In this document: one piece after another, positions 16,555-25,083 of the stretch
How positions within the stretch are numbered: position 1 is the first letter of the stretch
Layout: every line of letters starts with the position of its first letter
From: Alphaproteobacteria bacterium
GTDB taxonomy: Bacteria > Pseudomonadota > Alphaproteobacteria > SMXQ01
NCBI GenBank assembly: GCA_009380075.1
Contig: WHSO01000003.1
Span: 68,724-102,974, forward strand
DNA length: 34,251 bases
Reading direction: 5' to 3'
Notes under the pieces: generated by a model
The model's input: only the letters and a program-made list of their open reading frames with translations
Database searches by the model: none
Told to the model about the DNA's origin: nothing
Position numbers and translations under genes: made by a program

Positions 16555-18336
16555 ATGCGCTACCACCTAGGGATGGCGGCAACGCGTCCATCCGGCGAGG
16601 ATCGCGCGGCGCCCGCGCGCGGGATGGAGCTGACGCCCCGTGCCGTGGGCACGGGCATGATGCTGGGTGCGCTGCTGACCCCGTGCAACGTTTACAGCGG
16701 CCTCAAGATCGGCTGGTCGTTCAACATGTCCATCGCGGCCGGGCTTCTGGCGGCCGGGATCTGGGGCGCCGCGGGGCGCTTCGGCGCGGCACGGCCCTGG
16801 GGGCTTTATGAGAACAACATCAACCAGACCGCAGCGTCGTCATCGGCCTCCATCGTGTCCGCCGGGCTGGTGGCGCCGATCCCGGCGCTGACCCTGCTCA
16901 CGGGCGCGACGTTCTCCTGGCCGGTGCTGGCGGTCTGGGTCTTCGTCATCAGCCTGCTCGGCGTCGTCGTTGCGGCCGGCATCCGCCACCACATGATCGT
17001 CACCGAAGGCCTGCGCTTCCCCGCCGGTGTCGCCACCGCCGAAACCATCACGCAAATCCACGCCCGCGGGACGGAAGCGGCGCGCCGTCTGCGCCTGCTG
17101 CTCTCCGCCGCCGTGGTCTCGGGGGGCGTCAAGGCCGCGGTGGAGCTGGCGGCGGCGGTACCGCGCCTCGCCCTGCCCGGCGCCGTCACCGTCACGGGCG
17201 CGGGGCGGGTGGGGCTCGCCAATCTGGGCTTCGCCTTCGATCCGTCGCTGCTGATGCTGGGCTTCGGTGCCATCATCGGCTGGCGCGCCGGGCTGTCGCT
17301 CCTGATCGGCGCGATCCTCGCCTGGGGAATTATCGCACCCGTTGTCCTCTCTCTGGGCTGGGTAGAGCCGGGGGCCCCAGGCTCGGTCTGGTACGAGCCC
17401 CTGGTCGGTTGGCTCCTGTGGCCGGGGGTGATGCTGCTGGCGGTCTCGGCGCTGGTGTCGCTGGCGTCGTTCCTGTTCGGCTTCCTGCGAAGGAAGAGGG
17501 GGCCGCGCACCCTGCGCTTGCGCGGCGGATACGGCTATCCGCTGGCCATCGCCGCCACGGCGCTGATGGTCACTATCGCCGCGGTCGCGATCTTCGGCCT
17601 GTCGCCGGTGGATGCCATCATCGCCGTCGCCGTCAGCTTCGTCCTCGCCGCCGTTGCCGCGCGGGTCACCGGCGAGACCGGGATCACGCCTATCGGCGCG
17701 CTCGGCAAGATCACGCAGCTCACCTACGCCGGGCTGACGCCGGGCGACGTCACCGCCAACCTGATGACGGCGAACATCACCGGCGGCGCGGCGGGGCAAT
17801 GCGCCGACCTGATGGACGACCTCAAGACCGGCTACCTGATCGGCGCCACCCCGAACCGTCAGATGGTCGCCCAGACTTTCGGCGTGCTCACCGGCAGCCT
17901 GGTGGGCACGCTGGTCTACCTCGTGCTGGTGCCCGACCCGCGCGCGATGCTGCTGACGCCGGAATGGCCGGCCCCGGCGGTGGTGACGTGGAAGGCGGTG
18001 GCGGAGGTGCTGTCCCGTGGCGTCGGCGCCATCCCGCCGGGCGCGCTGCCGGCGATGGCGGTGGCGGCGGTGCTCGGGCTGCTGTCGGGGCTGGCGGAAC
18101 GGTTCCTGCCGCTGGCTATCGCCCGCCGCCTGCCGAGTGCGCCGGCGCTGGGGCTTGCCTTCGTCATTCCCGCCTGGACCTCGATCTCGCTGTTCCTCGG
18201 CGCTCTCGGCGCCCTCGTACTGGCGCGCCTCGTGCCGCTGTGGGCGGAGCGGCGGACCGTGACCCTTGCCGCCGGGCTGGTCGCGGGCGAAAGCCTGGTC
18301 GGGGTCGGCTTCGCCGTCGCCAGCTTGATGCGCTGA
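16555..18336 (+). CDS. OPT family oligopeptide/metal-chelate transporter
   Basis: The protein is 593 residues of mostly membrane helices (roughly 14-16 segments). It has the OPT family hallmarks LLTPCNVYSGLKIGWSFN near the start, LRFPAGVATAETI, and NITGGAAGQCADLMDDLKTG (about 408-427). Family members import oligopeptides or metal chelates by proton symport. The following M24 peptidase-like gene lies 113 bp downstream on the same strand, which fits peptide or modified-peptide uptake and processing. The start is uncertain: ATG 16555 or ATG 16573, neither with a clear ribosome-binding site. Confidence 0.88.
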   Translation: MRYHLGMAATRPSGEDRAAPARGMELTPRAVGTGMMLGALLTPCNVYSGLKIGWSFNMSIAAGLLAAGIWGAAGRFGAARPWGLYENNINQTAASSSASIVSAGLVAPIPALTLLTGATFSWPVLAVWVFVISLLGVVVAAGIRHHMIVTEGLRFPAGVATAETITQIHARGTEAARRLRLLLSAAVVSGGVKAAVELAAAVPRLALPGAVTVTGAGRVGLANLGFAFDPSLLMLGFGAIIGWRAGLSLLIGAILAWGIIAPVVLSLGWVEPGAPGSVWYEPLVGWLLWPGVMLLAVSALVSLASFLFGFLRRKRGPRTLRLRGGYGYPLAIAATALMVTIAAVAIFGLSPVDAIIAVAVSFVLAAVAARVTGETGITPIGALGKITQLTYAGLTPGDVTANLMTANITGGAAGQCADLMDDLKTGYLIGATPNRQMVAQTFGVLTGSLVGTLVYLVLVPDPRAMLLTPEWPAPAVVTWKAVAEVLSRGVGAIPPGALPAMAVAAVLGLLSGLAERFLPLAIARRLPSAPALGLAFVIPAWTSISLFLGALGALVLARLVPLWAERRTVTLAAGLVAGESLVGVGFAVASLMR

Positions 18337-18449
18337 AGCTCCTCGCGTCGCCGCCCGGCACAACTGCGTTTCCGAAAAAGGCGTACCCAGCCCGCTCGCT
18401 CGCGCCATATCCTTCTGCAGCAAGAACACAAGAACGGAGGAGGATCGGC

Positions 18450-19703
18450 ATGGCCGACAAGATGCCCGACGGGGCGCCCTGGAACGACGACGCGCCCTTT
18501 CCCTATCCGCGCTTTTCCCTCGCCGAGCGCGACCGGCGCTGGAAGGCGGTGCGTGCGCTGATGGCGGCGCGTGGGGTGGACGTCATCGTCTGCCCGCAGA
18601 ACACCGGCCATTCGATGGATTTCCAGGCGGATACCCGCTACCTCACCCATTGCGGCGGCGGTGGCGACGCCGACATCGCCGCGGTCTTCCCGATCGAGGG
18701 CGCGGTCACCGCCATCGCCACTTCGGCGAATCCGCGCTGGACGCTGCGGGTGCAGGACTGGACCGCCGACGTGCGCGAGGCGCGGCGCAACTACGGCAAG
18801 GTCATCGTTGAGCGCATCCGGGAAATGGGGCTGAAGAAGCCGCGCATCGGCATCGCCGGGCTGGGGGAGATCGGCGGCACGCGCTCGTTCGAGGGGCTGA
18901 TCATCCACGGCACCTTCAAGCAGATCCGCGAGGCGTTTCCGGACTCCGACATCGTCGACGTCACCGACCTGATGGCCGCCGTGCGCGACGTCAAGAGCGA
19001 CGAGGAGGTGGCCTGCCTGACCAGGGCGGTGGAGATCATCGAGAAGGCCTATGTCGCGGAGACCGAGGCCGCCCGTGCCGGCGCCAACGACTGGGAGGTC
19101 TGGGCGGCGACGCAATACGCGCTGCTGCGCAACGGCTCCGAGGCGCCGATCCACTGCAACTGGATTTCGGGGCGCAATTCCGTGCGCACGCTGACGCGCC
19201 CGACCTTCCGCACGCTCGAGCGCGGCGACCTCATTATCAACGAGCTCGAAGCCTGCTGGATCGGCTATCAGGCCCAGGGCGTGCAGCCGGTCTTCGTCGA
19301 GGAGGCGAGCGAGGTGCACAAGGAGCTGATCAAGGTCCAGCGCGAGGTGTTCAACGCCGTCGCCGAGGTGATCCGTCCCGGCACGACGCTGGCCGAGATC
19401 GACGAGGCGGCCAATGCCGCGGTCGCCCGCGCCGCGCCCAACAGCGGCCCGGCGGCGGGGGCGGTGGCGAAGCTCACCATGCACGGCAAGGGTGCCGGCG
19501 ACGACGGGCCGATCATCACCGGCGCGTCACGCGAAAAGCGCCACATGGACTACGAGCTCAAGGCCAACATGACCTTCATCTTCAAGCCGTCGGCCAATAC
19601 GGCGGACGGCAATTCGCTGTGCACCTGGGGCGACACGGTGGTGATTACCGACAAGGGCGCGAAACGCCTCGGCAAGCGGCCGCACGACCTTTGCGTATCG
19701 TGA
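18450..19703 (+). CDS. M24 family (Xaa-Pro peptidase/creatinase-like) protein with altered metal ligands
   Basis: The protein is 417 residues with an N-terminal creatinase/prolidase N domain (about 25-175) and a C-terminal pita-bread domain (about 185-405). The usual five metal ligands D, D, H, E, E appear changed. The first falls at Glu265 (INELEA), the second at Gln276 (GYQAQG), His345 (TMHGKG) is kept, the fourth falls at Lys379 (FIFKP) and the fifth at Gly394 (WGDTVVIT). A standard two-metal aminopeptidase is therefore unlikely. Creatinase, which is metal-independent, is the known precedent. The ATG at 18450 follows a strong GGAGGAGG. The OPT transporter upstream suggests a role with an imported small amide or peptide-like compound. 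Confidence 0.8.
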   Translation: MADKMPDGAPWNDDAPFPYPRFSLAERDRRWKAVRALMAARGVDVIVCPQNTGHSMDFQADTRYLTHCGGGGDADIAAVFPIEGAVTAIATSANPRWTLRVQDWTADVREARRNYGKVIVERIREMGLKKPRIGIAGLGEIGGTRSFEGLIIHGTFKQIREAFPDSDIVDVTDLMAAVRDVKSDEEVACLTRAVEIIEKAYVAETEAARAGANDWEVWAATQYALLRNGSEAPIHCNWISGRNSVRTLTRPTFRTLERGDLIINELEACWIGYQAQGVQPVFVEEASEVHKELIKVQREVFNAVAEVIRPGTTLAEIDEAANAAVARAAPNSGPAAGAVAKLTMHGKGAGDDGPIITGASREKRHMDYELKANMTFIFKPSANTADGNSLCTWGDTVVITDKGAKRLGKRPHDLCVS

Positions 19704-19719
19704 GGGTGAGGACGAGGTT

Positions 19720-20865
19720 CTAGCGGATAATCGACGTCAGCGGCGTACGGCGTCCCGCGCCGGCGAACAAGGTCCGGGCCACCAACTCCGGTTCGAGCCC
19801 GAACGTCTCCGCCGCCGCGCCGGCGATCACCTGGTCGAGCCCCATGGTCGGTGTGAGATCGCGCCCGTCGAACAGCGCGCTTCGGCCCAGGCCCGGCCAG
19901 TCCGCCAGCACGCGCCCGCCCTTGACCGCGCCGCCGATCAGCATCGCCGCCGAGGCGGTGCCGTGGTCGGTGCCGCCGGTGCCGTTGGCGGCGGCGGTGC
20001 GGCCGAACTCCGTCGCGACGAGCACCACGGTCTCGGCCCATGCAGGTCCCAGACCGTCGCGCAGGGCGGCGAGCATGCGGTCGAGTTGCTTCAGGTGGGC
20101 GGCGAGGCGGCCGTTCTGGTTGCTGTGGGTGTCCCAGCCGCCGGTCTCGATCATGGCGATGCGCGGGCCGGGATCGTTTGCGAGGAACTTCGCCGCGAGC
20201 CTGCCGAGGCTGACCGGATCCCTTTTCGGTCCGCTGCCTTCGGCCATCTCCCGCGCCTCCATCGCCGCGCTCCACAGGCCGTGGAGCTGCGGGTCGTCGG
20301 CGTAGAGCTGCCCGACGCGCATCAGCAGGTCGTCGGTCGCCTCCGGCAGGGCCGAGGGGGCGTAGGACGTGACCGGCGTCGATCCGCGTAGCGCCAGCGG
20401 CACGGTGGGGGCGAAGGCGATGGCTTCGTCCTTGCGCTGCGGCAGCAGGCCGACCAGCCGGTTCAGCCAGCCGTCCTTGACCTGGTAGGGGCGGGCGCCG
20501 CCCGTCTCCAGCACATTCTGTCCGTCGAAATGCGACCGTTCGCGATAGGGTGACGCGACGGCATGCACGAAGAGCGCCTGACCGTTGCGATACATGCCGC
20601 CGACCTCGGCGAGCGACGGATGAAGGACGAAGCTGCCGTTGAGCTTGACCGTGTCGGAGCCGTTGATCGCCAAGGCGCCGCGCAGCTTGGCGTAATTGGG
20701 ATCGGAGGTGGGAATGACCGTATTCAGCCCGTCGGCCGCGCCGCGCTGGATGACGAAGACGAAGCGGCGGTTGGTCGCGACGGTGGCGAAGGCGAGGCCC
20801 GGCGCGACCAGCATCGTGCCGACGCCCAGCGCGGTAACCTGGAGGAACCGGCGGCGATGCAGCAT
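19720..20865 (-). CDS. DUF1501 family Tat-exported protein
   Basis: The protein is 381 residues. The N-terminus HRRRFLQVTALGVGTMLVAPG is a Tat-like signal (RRRFLQ) ending near AFA. The body has the DUF1501 pattern QRGAADGLNTVIP, IETGGWDTHSNQNG, TEFGRTAAANGTGGTDHGTASAAMLIG. This is an alkaline-phosphatase/sulfatase-like fold whose Asp/His residues could bind metal; the function is unknown. It follows a DUF1800 gene whose stop is 5 bp upstream, the usual pairing. The start at 20865 was chosen because AGAGGAG sits nine bases before it; the ATG at 20874 would overlap that site. It is convergent with the M24 gene, 16 bp apart. Confidence 0.88.
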   Translation of the reverse strand: MLHRRRFLQVTALGVGTMLVAPGLAFATVATNRRFVFVIQRGAADGLNTVIPTSDPNYAKLRGALAINGSDTVKLNGSFVLHPSLAEVGGMYRNGQALFVHAVASPYRERSHFDGQNVLETGGARPYQVKDGWLNRLVGLLPQRKDEAIAFAPTVPLALRGSTPVTSYAPSALPEATDDLLMRVGQLYADDPQLHGLWSAAMEAREMAEGSGPKRDPVSLGRLAAKFLANDPGPRIAMIETGGWDTHSNQNGRLAAHLKQLDRMLAALRDGLGPAWAETVVLVATEFGRTAAANGTGGTDHGTASAAMLIGGAVKGGRVLADWPGLGRSALFDGRDLTPTMGLDQVIAGAAAETFGLEPELVARTLFAGAGRRTPLTSIIR

Positions 20866-20870
20866 GGCCC

Positions 20871-22286
20871 TCATCTCCTCTGGAATTCCGGTGACACCAG
20901 CAGCAACGCCAGCCCGCTGGGCGAGTTCTCGGCACGCGCGATCGCACGCTGCGTCTTCTCCGAGACCGCGCCCGGAAGAACCTGGCCCGCGAGCCGGCGC
21001 GCATCGATGCGGTCGCCGATCCGGGCCGCGAGGCGGTCCGCGAATTCGACCCGGCGCATGAGCGCGTCGGGCGCCGCCCACCGCGCGGCCACGTCGTCGA
21101 ATCCCGCGGGCGAGCCGGGGCGCCACACGGGCTGGCCAAGCTGGTTCATGACCGGTGCGACCTTCATACGACCCAGCTCACGCAGGCCGACACCCCGCAA
21201 CGCCGAAATGAACCATTCCCACGGAGTCTTGAATTTTACCGGCTGCGGCGCCCAGGATTCAGGCGCCTCGATGAGCGTGCGATAGACCGAGGGCAGGTCG
21301 CCGCCGCTTCGGGAAAAGGCCGAGGACAGTTTCTGCACCAACCCCGGAGGCGGATCGTCCGCGACGAAGTGGCGCGCCAGCTTCAGCGCGATATGGTCGG
21401 CGGTCGCCTTTGCCGTCGCCAGATCGTGCAGCACGGCGAGCGCCTGCGCTTCGTCCTTCTGCCGGTAGGTCTTGCCCATGATGGTGCGGGCGCCCGGCTC
21501 GTGCAGCGCCGGACGGAAAACGAAGCCGCCGGGCGGGACATCGCTGCCGCGCGCGTTGCGGCCCATGCCACCCACGCTCCAACCGGTGAGCGCTCGCGCG
21601 AATTCGGTGACGTCGGCCTGGGTGTAACCGCCGCGGACACCGATGGTGTGCAGTTCCATGATCTCGCGGGCGAGGTTCTCGTTGAGGCCGGGTTTCCGGT
21701 CGGGGCGGCGCGATTCGACTCGTTTGGCGAACGGGCTGTTGGGGCCGATCGAGCGCGCCTGATCGAGATACACCTGCATCGCAACGTGCCGCTCGACCGC
21801 GAGCAGCAGGTCCTCGAAGCGGCCGAGCACATGCGGGCGTATCGCCTCGGCCTCGAACACGCCGGCCAGCGGGATGACGGCGACCTTGTCGGCGGAAACG
21901 GCGAAGTGATTAGCCCAGAAATGGACCAGCCGTTCGACGAAGGGGGCGGGCGTAACCAGCGCGTTGACCGCGCGGGCATCGACCGACTGCAGATAGATGT
22001 CGCGGAGGTCCTGGCGCATCTCCTTGCGCGCCGCTGCCTTGGCGTCGTCCTTCGCCGAACGCATTTCTTGGCGGCGGTTGAGGAAGTCGCGCACGATCGT
22101 CGCGGTCGTGGGAAGCGCGGCCGATGACGCGAGTTTCGGTGCAGGGCCTTCGATCTGGCGGAGCAACCAGCGCTTCGGGTCTTCCGGCGCGGTCTCGTCC
22201 GGGCGTGCGCCGAGCCCGAAGCGGTTAAGAGCGATCGCCGTGATCACGCTGTCATGCCCCTTTTTCCTGCCGCTGGGCCCTTTCAC
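20871..22286 (-). CDS. DUF1800 family protein
   Basis: The protein is 471 residues with the DUF1800 pattern: ALNRFGLGARP near the N-terminus, FVERLVHFWANHFAVSADK, GLNENLAREIMELHTIGV, YTQADVTEFARALTGWSV and WEWFISALRGVG. Family members are paired with DUF1501 proteins in many bacteria and may form an exported or envelope complex; the activity is unknown. No clear signal peptide precedes the domain. GTG 22286 is the longest start; GTG 22247, just before VITAIALNRFG with an AAAAAGGGG upstream, fits the usual family N-terminus equally well. Confidence 0.85.
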   Translation of the reverse strand: MKGPSGRKKGHDSVITAIALNRFGLGARPDETAPEDPKRWLLRQIEGPAPKLASSAALPTTATIVRDFLNRRQEMRSAKDDAKAAARKEMRQDLRDIYLQSVDARAVNALVTPAPFVERLVHFWANHFAVSADKVAVIPLAGVFEAEAIRPHVLGRFEDLLLAVERHVAMQVYLDQARSIGPNSPFAKRVESRRPDRKPGLNENLAREIMELHTIGVRGGYTQADVTEFARALTGWSVGGMGRNARGSDVPPGGFVFRPALHEPGARTIMGKTYRQKDEAQALAVLHDLATAKATADHIALKLARHFVADDPPPGLVQKLSSAFSRSGGDLPSVYRTLIEAPESWAPQPVKFKTPWEWFISALRGVGLRELGRMKVAPVMNQLGQPVWRPGSPAGFDDVAARWAAPDALMRRVEFADRLAARIGDRIDARRLAGQVLPGAVSEKTQRAIARAENSPSGLALLLVSPEFQRR

Positions 22287-22484
22287 GTTGGGATGTCCGC
22301 GATCCGTCGCGGCGCATTCCTTCTGCGGCCCTAAGGCACGCCTTCGAAAGGTATGGCGTCATATGTTAAAGAATTACCTCCCGCAGGGGCGGGGGGACCA
22401 GTGACCAATTTCGGATGGAGGTGCCGGGACACCCCGCAGCTATGCCAATTCTGCGTTTCGGGAGGGAGGCGCAGGGCCGGTAGG

Positions 22485-22823
22485 CTATTTCTGCCGCCAG
22501 GACCCGTCGGCCGCCTGGAACCAGGTGCCCTTGGGCGCATTGCGCACGATTTCCTGGGCGTAGACCTGGCCGACCTGGGCGGGCGTGACCTTCTGCTGTT
22601 TCGCCCGCTGCTCGTAGATCTTGCGCCGCTGGGCGTTGACCTCGATGGCGACGCTGGCCGCGCCCTCGTCGTTCTTCCGGACGACGACGTAGCCGTCATA
22701 GCGTTCGCCGAGGACGCCCTTGGCCCGCATCTGTTCGAAATAGGATTGGGCCTGGGCGGGAGTGCTATGCACCGTTGCGGAAAACGCCAACAACGCTAGG
22801 CAAAAGGTGAGTGCGCGCATCAT
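22485..22823 (-). CDS. ydbL: YdbL family (DUF1318) periplasmic protein
   Basis: The protein is 112 residues with a signal peptide (about 1-25, ending PAQAQ). The DUF1318/YdbL body follows: QMRAKGVLGERYDGYV, IEVNAQRRKIYEQRAKQQ, VYAQEIVRNAPKGTWFQ and a DGSWRQK end. Its start codon shares one base with the ynbE stop (TGATG), showing translational coupling. In E. coli YdbL acts with YdbH and YnbE, where it is proposed to help control assembly of the YdbH-YnbE bridge. This is the last gene of the three-gene operon. Confidence 0.88.
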   Translation of the reverse strand: MMRALTFCLALLAFSATVHSTPAQAQSYFEQMRAKGVLGERYDGYVVVRKNDEGAASVAIEVNAQRRKIYEQRAKQQKVTPAQVGQVYAQEIVRNAPKGTWFQAADGSWRQK

Positions 22824-23059
22824 CAGAAAACACCCGGATTGGTCTTGATGTCCTGTTTCGCCGTTTCCTCGAGCTTCACACGCACCTCGGCATCGAGCTT
22901 GATGTTGAGGTTGATGGTGATCGGCTCCTTCGGCGGCTCGACCCTCACGGTCGGCTGGCAGCCGGAAAGCGCCACGGCTCCGGCGAGGGCGGATAAAATC
23001 AGCGTCTTTCGCGCATTGCCCCTGCCTGAACCGGCGGCCATTCCGTCATTCTCGATCAC
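22823..23059 (-). CDS. ynbE: YnbE family small lipoprotein
   Basis: The protein is 78 residues from GTG 23059, or 72 from ATG 23041. The N-terminus has a signal ending in the lipobox LSGC. The conserved YnbE core PPKEPITINLNIKLDAEVRVKL and a short tail follow. YnbE is an outer-membrane lipoprotein that, with YdbH, is thought to form a continuous beta groove carrying phospholipids across the periplasm. The GTG start overlaps the ydbH stop by 4 bp (GTGA), supporting that start by coupling, although ATG 23041 gives a more typical length before the lipobox. Confidence 0.88.
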   Translation of the reverse strand: MIENDGMAAGSGRGNARKTLILSALAGAVALSGCQPTVRVEPPKEPITINLNIKLDAEVRVKLEETAKQDIKTNPGVF

Positions 23060-24780
23060 TTCGGCAACATAGAGCGAATGAGGGCGGCGGGCAACTGGAA
23101 CGCCTGGGCCGCCACCACCGCAAGTCGATCGACATTGCCGGTGAGGTTGAGGTTGATCACGAACGGCTGGCCGTCGCGCACGTTGGGGTTCTGCCCCCGG
23201 GTCCTGAGCAGGATGCGCCCTTCGCCGGTCAGTTTCTTTTCGATCTCGAGGGTGAGCATTTCGTAGTGGAAATTCTCGAGCGCGCTCAGCATCAGCACGA
23301 CCTCTTCGCCGCCCTGGGCGAGGGCCTGCTTCGCCGCGTCGGACCGGATACGCAGGGTGCCGGGCCCGGCTGCCTCAAGACGGCCGCCGGCGATGCCGAC
23401 GGCGTTTTTTACAACCTTGATGGGGATCGCACCGTTCAACCGGCCCGTTCCCGACACGCCCTCCAGCCCGGCCAACGCCAGCAACGCGCCGAGGTCGACG
23501 TCCTTCACCGCAATCGTCCCCTCACTCGATTCCGCGGCGGGATCGATGATCGTCGGCGCGATTCCGAACTGGCCGCCGGCGAATGTGGCCTGAAAATCCT
23601 CGATACGTACCGCGGGAAGGACGGGCGCCACGCCTTCCACGAGCGCGAATCGGAGCGAAAGATCCTCGAACGTCACGCCCCCGGCGACCTGCGTGGCCCG
23701 TATCGTCTGCCCGGGAGAGGTGCGGGGTGGGGACAGCCGGTCCAGCCGGATATCGGCGGACAGCCCCTGAACGGTCGTGCCGCCCGCGCCCTGTGAGCCG
23801 CTTCCAAAGGACGCATCTTCTATTTTCACGTCGAGCCGGACCCCTCCGGAGACGGCGCGTTGCAGGGCCGCCGCCAGCGTCGGCGTATCGAGTGGCGTAT
23901 CGAGGCCGATCGCCACCGGCGTCGGCGTTTGAACGGTGACTTCGACCCGGCCGGCGGCGCCCTGCAACCAGGGTGACAGTTTCGCCAGGATCTTTGCGTC
24001 GCGCAGGTCCACCCGCGCAGTCCCACGGATCGTGGTGTTATCGGATGCTAATTCGATCCGCCCTGTCGCCATTCCGTCGACCGTTCCATCCTCCGTCTTC
24101 GCTCTGACGTCGGCGATCGCCACTTCCTCCGAGACTCCTGCCGTGCCGTCGACGACAACTTCGCGCTTTTCTCCCTGGATTTCCCCGGCCAGCCGCAGCG
24201 CGAACCGGACCGCATAGGCGCCGGCGCCGTTCGGACCCGACTCCGCGGACCCGGTAAGGGCGATGCCGGGTCCCGCGGGTGCGTAGCGCAGAGACAGGTT
24301 CTTGACCGTGACCGGCGGGATTCCCTCCGCGCGATCGAGCCAGCCACGGATCGTTGGCGGTGGCGTCACGGCAGGACGACCGTTGCCGGAGAACTGCTGC
24401 AAAGTCTTCATGGCGCCTGCCACGTCGGCTTCGACGCCGTCGATCACCACGCTTGTGACGGGATTTCCGGGCAGGCGCGCGAGATCGAGCCCGGCCTCGG
24501 CGCTTGCAATCGCAATGTCTGCCCCGACACGAACATCGGTCAGGCGTATGCGCGATGGGGAGAGCGCATCGACCGTCAGCGTCACGCCATCGAGTCCCGC
24601 CCGCTCGAGGACGACGCGCAGCACCGCGCCTGCAAGGGGCAATCGCCAATACGCTCCCGCGGCGACGGCGATGGCCAGGACGACGAAGGCACCGACGACC
24701 CACCTCGTCCATCGCCGCCGGCGCGGCGGGTGGGGGAGGATATCGGATGGGGAATCGGCGTTATCGTCGTGCGATGTCAT
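23056..24780 (-). CDS. ydbH: YdbH family intermembrane lipid-transport protein (AsmA/TamB-like)
   Basis: The protein is 574 residues. A basic N-terminus (HPPRRRRWTRW) is followed by one membrane anchor (about 26-44), then a long beta-rich periplasmic region with repeated GTARVDLRDAKIL-type strands typical of AsmA-like proteins. It ends in LTGNVDRLAVVAAQAFQLPAALIRSMLP. YdbH proteins, with TamB and YhdP, are implicated in moving phospholipid to the outer membrane. Operon order ydbH-ynbE-ydbL with overlapping ends matches the known set. The protein is markedly shorter than the E. coli homologue (about 880 residues), so the bridge would need more YnbE or a narrower periplasm. That last point is inference. 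Confidence 0.88.
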   Translation of the reverse strand: MTSHDDNADSPSDILPHPPRRRRWTRWVVGAFVVLAIAVAAGAYWRLPLAGAVLRVVLERAGLDGVTLTVDALSPSRIRLTDVRVGADIAIASAEAGLDLARLPGNPVTSVVIDGVEADVAGAMKTLQQFSGNGRPAVTPPPTIRGWLDRAEGIPPVTVKNLSLRYAPAGPGIALTGSAESGPNGAGAYAVRFALRLAGEIQGEKREVVVDGTAGVSEEVAIADVRAKTEDGTVDGMATGRIELASDNTTIRGTARVDLRDAKILAKLSPWLQGAAGRVEVTVQTPTPVAIGLDTPLDTPTLAAALQRAVSGGVRLDVKIEDASFGSGSQGAGGTTVQGLSADIRLDRLSPPRTSPGQTIRATQVAGGVTFEDLSLRFALVEGVAPVLPAVRIEDFQATFAGGQFGIAPTIIDPAAESSEGTIAVKDVDLGALLALAGLEGVSGTGRLNGAIPIKVVKNAVGIAGGRLEAAGPGTLRIRSDAAKQALAQGGEEVVLMLSALENFHYEMLTLEIEKKLTGEGRILLRTRGQNPNVRDGQPFVINLNLTGNVDRLAVVAAQAFQLPAALIRSMLPK

Positions 24781-25083
24781 GGACGCACTTTAACGCAGGA
24801 TGGTCGTCGTTCCACGCCGCCGCACGGCGCCAAAAGGATCAGGCTGGCGATGATGCGGTCTCGTTGAGACGAATCGGCGAAAAACGGAGCAATATCGTTT
24901 TTTGTCATAATGTCGCGGCAGGGGTAAATTGCAGGCGCCGATGCATACGGAGAGGTGCCGTCAGGCCGCCTGCGCGACCTACCAACCAATGTCTCTCTCC
25001 AATCCGGCCGCCGTGGCGCCGTTCGCGGCGTCCTCGCCGGAAAAGCCGCCTTTCGTCCGTTCCCGACCGGAGACTGTTCCAAG
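24781..25083. other. Intergenic region between divergent ydbH and MFS genes
   Basis: About 300 bases. The stretch near 24880-24930 is AT-rich (a TTTTTTGTCATAATG stretch) and likely holds the promoters. The remaining part up to 25083 is open in the MFS frame and could be an N-terminal extension from GTG 24955, but its composition is not protein-like. No terminator or RNA gene was recognised. Confidence 0.4.

Noticed and set aside
17409-18449. N-terminal extension of the M24 gene frame into the OPT gene
   Set aside because: The frame stays open by chance within the OPT coding region. The M24 start at 18450 has a strong ribosome-binding site and a normal family N-terminus.
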